From contig JAIBAG010000024.1 of NCBI GenBank assembly GCA_019695305.1, positions 1-34,827 of the forward strand: 34,827 nt of DNA. Reading direction: 5' to 3'. Position 1 is the stretch's first letter; every line of letters begins with the position of its first letter. Under the pieces are notes generated by a model. That model saw only the letters and a program-made list of their open reading frames with translations, had not been told where the DNA came from and searched no databases. Source of the stretch: a bacterium (lineage in GTDB: Bacteria > UBA10199 > JAIBAG01). The position numbers were made by a program, and so were the translations under genes. Positions 29,021-34,827 of the stretch are shown one piece after another.

Positions 29021-31978
29021 CTATTCGTGCTTAATTTCATCCAGCTTGGCGGCTGCGCGGCGTATGGCTTCCAGTAATGCCGGATATTGTTCGCGCATGG
29101 CTTTATGCCAAATCACAAAATCGCGGCCGTCGGCTACGTTTTGGGCTACTTTATCGGGTGCAAATTTATAAGCCACATTAATGCCGCTGGCGAGCACCAC
29201 ATACCACATTTCGCCTGTGTCTTCATTAAAGGCCCAGTCGCCGGCATCCACTTTAAGATCATAGCTGTGTTTGTGCTCATCTTCGCTTTTATCATGCTGT
29301 TCCTTGTAGTTATCGGTGGCTATCGTCCAGGGGAGATATGCTGTATTTCCTTCAATAACGGGTTTTAATGAAATAGCCTCGGATGTAAAAACACCCATGC
29401 CCATATCTAAATACTGGTATACATCAAACTGACCCGGTGTGCTGATGGGGTTTCCGGTTGCCTCATCACGATAAGTAGGATTAAGAGGGTTAGCGTAGCC
29501 GCTGCCTTCCAGCAAACGGTTATCTAAACACACACCTGTTAAACCAGCTCTCATTTTTTGTACACCGGTAGCAACTACCTCGCCTGTATCTTTACGCTTT
29601 AAGGTATAAAGGCCATCGTTAAATGGAAAACTTTGTTCTGTAGTGTCGGTGCGTTCGGCAATTAGTTCGTTGCCATCCATGTCATAAATGGCGTCACGGT
29701 GTTTTGGGTCTTTTTCAATGGCTACAAAAATTTGATCTACCGATTGGCCACCATTACCGGTTGCCACATAATAGGTACGGGCTTCGTGCAATGGATAGTC
29801 GGTAAGGGCCCTTAAGAATTCTTCTTTGGTAAAGTCGTGTGTAACAAGCTTGGCGCCAATTTCACCCGATTTCCCTTCGGTGACCAGTTTTTCGCGCAGC
29901 ATATCGTTAGATTCGTCTAACTGATACACAGTAACTTCGCTGGCTGTATCGTTAGGAGTGCGTGCAAAACCATTTAATTGAAATGTATTGCCATCCGCCT
30001 TCCAGCGCGCAGGGTCGGTAATAACCGTACTCATCAAGGCTTCGGTTTCATCTCTAAAGGGGCCTTGTGCCGGTGGCTTGGCCGGGCGGATATTCATTTT
30101 TTCGGTTACATACGCATCTACTTTATCCATGAGTTCCATCAGTTGTTCCAGCAGGCCTTGTATTTGTGCTACGTTTTCATCCTGCATGATGACTTCCATC
30201 ACTTTGTCTTTATAGGCTTGCGCAGTAATAATAGCGGCATCTACCAAGGCTTGACGGGCTTGTTGTGCGCTAGGTGTATCTAATGTGAGAGCATCGGTGG
30301 TTAATTTAACACCTTCTACGCCCACCAACTGTAAAAAGGCCTCGCGTGTGCCGGGTTGGTTGAGGGCTCCAATCACCAAATTAATAGCAGCTGCATTCAG
30401 AAGGTCCAGTTGCGCTTTGAAAGTGGGATCATCTTTAAGAGTTGTTAACGCTTGAGTAGTAAAACCCATCATCGAAAGAGCGGCTTCTCCAAAAAGTTTT
30501 TTAAACTCGGTATCGTTAGGAAGGTCTTTTACAATTTCCAACGTGGCCGTAATGTATTTGGGGGCAACACGCTGATAAGCCGCTACAACACGCGGATCGC
30601 CACTAGCCAAAACTCCGTGTTGCATAAGAACGGGAGCCACTTCATCCAAAGCGGCCACGGCTTCCTTGCTTCCGGCGGCGCGGATGATATCGGCTGTCAT
30701 GGCTTCCAAAATGGGTTGTAAGAGTGGGCGTAAGGCTTCAAATTGTTGAGGGATTTGTTCTTTGATTTGAGCAATAATTTCTTCTTGATGGCTTAATAGA
30801 TATTGCTTGATAGCTTCGGGAGCACTACCTAAACCTTGTTCTAAAATAACGGTCGTCCATTTTTCTAATGTAGAACCAATGGCGTTTACAATTTGATCGT
30901 TTTCGGCCCAATCCCCGCCAAGCCTTATCAATGCCGCAATTGTATCCGGATGTTTTTCTAGTGAAACAGGTAAGTAAGTAACAACGGTATCAACGGCTTC
31001 TCGTGTGACTGCTTCGGGTATGCTTTTGGGTGCTTCAGGATCAATAGGAGAAGGTGGCATAGTAGAAGCGGGTTCATCAAAAAGAAAATCGGTTACATGG
31101 CCTATTCCCCATATGGGATGAGTGACGCTGGTTATTCCCCGGTTGGCATCTGTAGCTCGCGTTGATTCGCGTTCAAAACCTTCACAGTAATCACGTGAAA
31201 CAGGCAAGGCTCTTCCGGTAAGTATGCTTCTTTCAAAAGAAGAAGTGCTTAAGCAAAATTCGGCGGAAGCAAGGTTGCGAAGATACTCGCTTAAGATATC
31301 AAATGACTCACGATATTTGGGTATGTAAATATCATTGCTGCTTTGTGAAGAATTTTGCCTAATTTTTATTTCGGCCTGACGCAGGAGACGTTTTACAATA
31401 TACCACTCGCCCCATGCTACTTGCGTTAAATCTACATTTTTAACAAAAGCTGAAATGTAAGCATGATCTATATTGTTTTTTGAGCCGTTTAAAAAGGCCA
31501 TGAGGTCGTCTTGGATATAATGCACATTTTCCAAAAGATCATCGCTTCTTGCATCGTCACCTATGTTGTGATTTTGGGTAAAGTAATAGCGAATAAAATA
31601 ATTTTTATAAGGGTCAAAATTGAATTTTTCTAAAATTGGGCTACCAGCTAAAGCCATAGCATCATCACTGGTGCTGCTGTTTGATTGTGGCCAGGTGAAA
31701 TCTTCGTAAATAATAGATTTAGAATCTTTTTTAATTTCCCACTGAATACCAAAGTTTGGGTCGGTCCATACTTCAATGGTGGTAACGCGGTAAAAATCGT
31801 CTAACTCTTCGGTAACAGTAAATTCCGATCTGGGTTTAGTCCAGTCAAATTCTCCTTCAATAGAAACGATGCCAGGTTTTAGTTTGTATAAGTCATCGCT
31901 TAAATTGGCGCGTAAAAGTGTATCGTCGATGGCGTTAAAAGCCCATGCCGCCCGGGCTATTCTTAATGAATCAACCAT
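29021..31978 (-). CDS. Very large unrecognised protein (985 aa) behind a sigma-28-type promoter
   Basis: I do not recognise this protein. The start ATG at 31978 (MVDSLRIARAAWAF) is chosen because GAAGGGAAAG precedes it; an upstream TTG at 32017 lies inside a hairpin. Three regions are visible. The N-terminal 300 residues are mixed and rich in aromatic and acidic residues. The middle (about 320-640) is helical and rich in Ala, Leu and Gln (EEIIAQIKEQIPQQFEALRP), resembling an alpha-solenoid or coiled rod. The C-terminal 330 residues are probably beta-rich. There is no Sec signal peptide or clear membrane segment. It has its own sigma-28-type promoter (32105-32131) and a structured leader. It may be exported by a non-Sec route or act in the cytoplasm; nothing decides this. 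Confidence 0.78.
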   Translation of the reverse strand: MVDSLRIARAAWAFNAIDDTLLRANLSDDLYKLKPGIVSIEGEFDWTKPRSEFTVTEELDDFYRVTTIEVWTDPNFGIQWEIKKDSKSIIYEDFTWPQSNSSTSDDAMALAGSPILEKFNFDPYKNYFIRYYFTQNHNIGDDARSDDLLENVHYIQDDLMAFLNGSKNNIDHAYISAFVKNVDLTQVAWGEWYIVKRLLRQAEIKIRQNSSQSSNDIYIPKYRESFDILSEYLRNLASAEFCLSTSSFERSILTGRALPVSRDYCEGFERESTRATDANRGITSVTHPIWGIGHVTDFLFDEPASTMPPSPIDPEAPKSIPEAVTREAVDTVVTYLPVSLEKHPDTIAALIRLGGDWAENDQIVNAIGSTLEKWTTVILEQGLGSAPEAIKQYLLSHQEEIIAQIKEQIPQQFEALRPLLQPILEAMTADIIRAAGSKEAVAALDEVAPVLMQHGVLASGDPRVVAAYQRVAPKYITATLEIVKDLPNDTEFKKLFGEAALSMMGFTTQALTTLKDDPTFKAQLDLLNAAAINLVIGALNQPGTREAFLQLVGVEGVKLTTDALTLDTPSAQQARQALVDAAIITAQAYKDKVMEVIMQDENVAQIQGLLEQLMELMDKVDAYVTEKMNIRPAKPPAQGPFRDETEALMSTVITDPARWKADGNTFQLNGFARTPNDTASEVTVYQLDESNDMLREKLVTEGKSGEIGAKLVTHDFTKEEFLRALTDYPLHEARTYYVATGNGGQSVDQIFVAIEKDPKHRDAIYDMDGNELIAERTDTTEQSFPFNDGLYTLKRKDTGEVVATGVQKMRAGLTGVCLDNRLLEGSGYANPLNPTYRDEATGNPISTPGQFDVYQYLDMGMGVFTSEAISLKPVIEGNTAYLPWTIATDNYKEQHDKSEDEHKHSYDLKVDAGDWAFNEDTGEMWYVVLASGINVAYKFAPDKVAQNVADGRDFVIWHKAMREQYPALLEAIRRAAAKLDEIKHE

Positions 31979-31991
31979 ATTCTTTCCCTTC

Positions 31992-32040
31992 TTGTTTGGT
32001 CTGCCCAGACCAAACAAAAAATGCCCGGATTGTTGTCCGG
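31992..32040 (-). promoter_or_regulatory. Two-hairpin leader before the 985-aa gene, possible attenuator
   Basis: Reading on the minus strand from promoter P4, the transcript first meets CCGGA-loop-TCCGG (32040-32025), followed by GCATTTTTTG, a terminator-like arrangement with a weak 5-bp stem. It then meets a perfect 11-bp hairpin TTGTTTGGTCT-GGGC-AGACCAAACAA (32017-31992) directly before the ribosome binding site. This could control read-through or translation. Confidence 0.5.
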
Positions 32041-32104
32041 TTTTATTTTATGTTTCTTAATGAAGTTTTTATGCCCTGTAAAAACCTGTGCTTCTATATG
32101 TAAG

Positions 32105-32131
32105 TTATCGGCATGGCCAGTAAAAAGTTGC
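32105..32131 (-). promoter_or_regulatory. Sigma-28 (FliA)-type promoter P4
   Basis: On the minus strand GCAACTTT (32131-32124), 11 nt, GCCGATAA (32112-32105). The 11-nt spacing equals the classical FliA spacing. The core ends 126 nt before the start at 31978, leaving room for a structured leader. Confidence 0.75.
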
Positions 32132-32194
32132 GTTGTTTTGGATAAAAAATAGGGGAGGGAACACTATTTTACGACGTAAAGCGTTAAAATACAC

Positions 32195-32222
32195 AACCCC
32201 GCACCTGTGAGGGTGCGGGGTT
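32195..32222 (-). terminator. Hairpin downstream of the OmpA-domain gene
   Basis: The 11-bp GC-rich stem AACCCCGCACC/GGTGCGGGGTT has a 6-nt loop and lies 29 nt after the stop of the minus-strand gene at 32252. The downstream tract on the minus strand (TTGTGTATTTT) is T-rich but interrupted. Confidence 0.75.
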
Positions 32223-32251
32223 AAGGATTAGTGTAAGGAAGATGTGTTTTA

Positions 32252-34827
32252 TTATAGGTCGCCTGTATCAGCGAGAGTAATGGCAACTTCTTTTTTAACT
32301 CCACCTTGAAGTTCAATAACAAAGGTAATGGTGGCGCCGTAGTATGTGTGGGTGCCACTAGCTAGTGGGTTTTCTAGTATAGATAATATGTGATAGCTGT
32401 GGTCAGTTGACGGCTCAACAAGAAAATATTCAGTTTTAATGTCCGGTAAGATAGTGCCATCAGCCAATTTGGCTTTTATGGTTATTGGTTTTTTTACATC
32501 ATTGCTGTTTATACCCCTTAAATTAAATTGAAACATTTGAATATTGGCATAGTTTCTTCCTTGGTAATCTGTGTCCAAGGTAACAGTTACTGTACGGTCT
32601 GCTTCAAAAGCTTTGCATCTTTCAAGGGCAGCTTCGTAAATACGTTGCGCTGTTCTTATTTGAGTGAGCAAAGCCTCTTTTTTAGCGGCAGCACCTTTGG
32701 TGCTAGGATCTCTTACAAAAGCATAAGCCGATAACAACGTGTTGTTGATATCAATGTATTTATCGCGTGTGGCCTCAAAGTTGAGGTCACTGGCAGGGTC
32801 ATAACTTTCTGCTGTTGTTTGATTTTCTTCAGTGGGAATTGAGAGCTCAATAGCTAGCTTAATAGTAGCCCACGAATCTTTAGAGTCTAAATTTAAATCA
32901 ACCTCAGTATCAGGTTTATAAATATCTTCTTCCAAAGCAGCTTGAGCTTCTTCAAATGAGGAGAGTGCAGGTACAGGTTCATCGGTACCAGCAAGAGCCT
33001 GGCGTCCGTACGCAACGGCCGATGTAAAGGCATCGTAACGTTCTTTATATTTTGAAATTAGTGTTTGAATACGCTCTAAAGTTGTTTGAGCAATATCGTG
33101 TTTATGGCCTTTTGGATGTTTTGTAAGATACGCCTTTAAGTTTGCTTCATCATCTTTTAAGCTGTTCAGTTTACCAGTAATTTCTCTTAAGCTTGCCGTG
33201 TCTTTATCTAAGACGTTGAGCACTACATAACAAGGCGGATATACAGTGTTGTTTTTCTGTGCAAGGTCTTTAACGTCTGTCCAATGTAATACGATTGCTG
33301 TTCTCTGTTCGGGAACCTTAAATTCCACCTGTTCCATGGCTGTTACAATATCTCGTACCTGTTCCAAAGCCGCTTCGGCGGCTTTTACTTCGGCTTCATT
33401 AACATAAGTAAAGCCTTGGGTAGAGGTGCCGGCAGGGTCTTTATCATCGGCGTGGCCCAAGTGATGGCCGTGGTCGGCTAAATTGCCATAATCATCTTCA
33501 AGGGTAATAGGGGCAGATGCTGTTGTTGTGCCATTCGATTGCGCTGTGTGCCAAACAAGTTGGCCTCTAATAATGGTAGAGTTGGGGATATTGCCATTAG
33601 CTGCATTGGTGCTAATGGTATGCTCACCATTTACTATTACTTCATCGCCGGTAATGCTAGCTGAGCGGATGATGGTGTCAAAGTCTACAAAACCGTCTTC
33701 TACGTTAAAAATGCTCACATAACCGTGGTTATAAGGGTCTTGGTAAAACTCTCCCATTTCTTGTTCGTTGGTGGGTAAAGCTACATCGGGACGAACAATT
33801 ACCAATTGTAATCCGCGATCTTTTATCGCTTCGGTAGAGTCTTTGCTATATTCGGCAGAGCCTTCTTTATAATCGCCATCGGAAGCGGTGTATTTGTAAT
33901 TACCTTGGTCATCGTAGCTTGAAGGTAAACAATGCAAGTTTTCACCGGTAGAAAGTACATGGAGTTTACCGCTTAAATCTATGCCCTTTTCCTTGGCCAT
34001 GAGTTTAAGAATATGTTCAATAATTTGGGCGCGTCTTTTAGAAAGTGGGTTATTAGTTTTAACAGCATTGCCGTCTTGGCTGGCCGTAGCATTGAGTACA
34101 ATTTGATAGCCACCACCTAAATCGATAATGCCCATGATGGTGTCATACATTTTTTGCATTTCACGTTTCATTTCTTCTAAACGAGGGCCAAAAATGGTGC
34201 GTTTTGTTTGATCGCCAGATTTAAGGGTGGCCGCCATTTGCCAAAAGGCATCTAATGTAGTGGTTTTTAAAAGTTTATCGGCCTGTGTTGTGTAAGGACG
34301 GCCAATTTCAAATTTTACCGCATTAGGATCAAAATCTTTAAATGTCATTGCAAACGGGGAGGCAATAGACAAGAAATCGTCCACGGTTTCGGGCTGGTAA
34401 TCATTGTGTTTGGTAACATAATGATTGATAAAATCGATATTCATCAAGATTTTAGGATCAGCTTTAGAACCCCATACCATCACCAGTTTATCTTCAAAAA
34501 TTTGTTTGCCACCTTCGAGGGCCAGTTTGTCGCCAAGCATTTTGGGAACGGGTCTAATTTCGAGACGCAAGGTTCTTTTAATTTCTTCCAAACGCGCATT
34601 GTAAGCATCGTTTGCAGGAGTGCCGGCCGGTTTTTTAAGGCTGTCAAATACGGCGGCGGCAGCTATGCTTAAACGATCGACTGGATTTTTGGTGGTGACG
34701 CCATCCGCATTAAACGGGTTGTTATCGCTATTTTCAAACATGCGTAACGCATCTAAGGCAATTTGTTGTTCTAGAGCGCCAATATCACAATCCGGCCGTT
34801 CATAAACAGGGTCTACATGTAAATCGG
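32252..34827 (-). CDS. Large protein with an OmpA-like domain, 5' end beyond the window
   Basis: The frame is open from the stop at 32252 to the right edge, with no stop codon after the ATG at 34741. That ATG may be internal, and the upstream codons read plausibly (YERPDCDIGALEQ). Counting from it, residues about 140-335 resemble an OmpA C-terminal peptidoglycan-binding-like domain. It opens with AVKFEIGRPYTTQADKLL, shows a core NATASQDGNAV and NPLSKRRAQIIEHIL, and ends with RGLQLVIVRPD. An insertion rich in Gly, Tyr and Asp interrupts it. Helical segments follow (about 445-650) and a beta-rich C-terminus. Whether it is exported cannot be judged without the N-terminus. It lies directly upstream of the 985-aa gene on the same strand, but a terminator and a separate promoter intervene. 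Confidence 0.8.
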   Translation of the reverse strand, partial: DLHVDPVYERPDCDIGALEQQIALDALRMFENSDNNPFNADGVTTKNPVDRLSIAAAAVFDSLKKPAGTPANDAYNARLEEIKRTLRLEIRPVPKMLGDKLALEGGKQIFEDKLVMVWGSKADPKILMNIDFINHYVTKHNDYQPETVDDFLSIASPFAMTFKDFDPNAVKFEIGRPYTTQADKLLKTTTLDAFWQMAATLKSGDQTKRTIFGPRLEEMKREMQKMYDTIMGIIDLGGGYQIVLNATASQDGNAVKTNNPLSKRRAQIIEHILKLMAKEKGIDLSGKLHVLSTGENLHCLPSSYDDQGNYKYTASDGDYKEGSAEYSKDSTEAIKDRGLQLVIVRPDVALPTNEQEMGEFYQDPYNHGYVSIFNVEDGFVDFDTIIRSASITGDEVIVNGEHTISTNAANGNIPNSTIIRGQLVWHTAQSNGTTTASAPITLEDDYGNLADHGHHLGHADDKDPAGTSTQGFTYVNEAEVKAAEAALEQVRDIVTAMEQVEFKVPEQRTAIVLHWTDVKDLAQKNNTVYPPCYVVLNVLDKDTASLREITGKLNSLKDDEANLKAYLTKHPKGHKHDIAQTTLERIQTLISKYKERYDAFTSAVAYGRQALAGTDEPVPALSSFEEAQAALEEDIYKPDTEVDLNLDSKDSWATIKLAIELSIPTEENQTTAESYDPASDLNFEATRDKYIDINNTLLSAYAFVRDPSTKGAAAKKEALLTQIRTAQRIYEAALERCKAFEADRTVTVTLDTDYQGRNYANIQMFQFNLRGINSNDVKKPITIKAKLADGTILPDIKTEYFLVEPSTDHSYHILSILENPLASGTHTYYGATITFVIELQGGVKKEVAITLADTGDL

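Overview
The window looks like a chromosome segment of an AT-rich, Gram-negative, probably motile bacterium of deltaproteobacterial type. Support for this: the order S1-like C-terminus, sppA, ihfB, HIT protein, LapA-like protein at the left end; an outer-membrane assembly pair (TamB/TamA); the murein-recycling ligase Mpl; and perfect sigma-54 and sigma-28 promoter cores. Taxonomy is an inference from content and synteny only.

Layout. 1-2210 (+): housekeeping block (end of an S1-like gene, terminator, sppA, ihfB, HIT, lapA-like). 2207-4153 (-): three unrecognised genes, apparently one operon read from a sigma-28-type promoter at 4175-4203. 4326-5555 (+): exported FG-GAP/VCBS-type protein. 5556-7500: tRNA-Met(CAT), a 101-bp tandem repeat, a sigma-54-preceded secreted protein, a decayed paralogue of the neighbouring 91-aa gene, and an inverted half-copy of the tRNA gene. 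7498-8942 (+): two Ala/Gly-rich repeat proteins, each with its own sigma-28-type promoter. 9143-12992 (+): zinc-motif small protein, miaB, BFN/DUF151, VanZ, gamma-carbonic-anhydrase-like protein, GbsR/MarR regulator. 13114-15785 (+): a large radical SAM enzyme resembling the tetraether-lipid synthase (MJ0619/Tes) group, followed by a CDP-alcohol phosphatidyltransferase. 15927-19633 (+): uvrB and a short uvrC. 19723-27531 (-): tamA-like (seven POTRA repeats by eye), tamB, mpl. 27528-28051 (-): ParE/CopG toxin-antitoxin pair coupled to mpl. 28101-28965 (-): winged-helix plus nucleotidyltransferase pair with a palindromic operator. 29021-34827 (-): two very large unrecognised proteins, one with an OmpA-like domain and running off the window.

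The strongest unexplained signal is a set of four promoters of the form GCAACTTT/A, 11-13 nt, GCCGATAA. They stand before unrecognised genes at three separate places and resemble the flagellar sigma factor FliA/sigma-28 consensus. The products have no Sec signal peptide that I can see. They may form an undescribed motility-linked gene set.

The second theme is genome plasticity at gene ends. Three families of dispersed inverted or short repeats lie exactly at gene boundaries and supply start codons, stop codons or terminal codons. One of them coincides with the loss of the C-terminal helix-hairpin-helix domain expected in UvrC.
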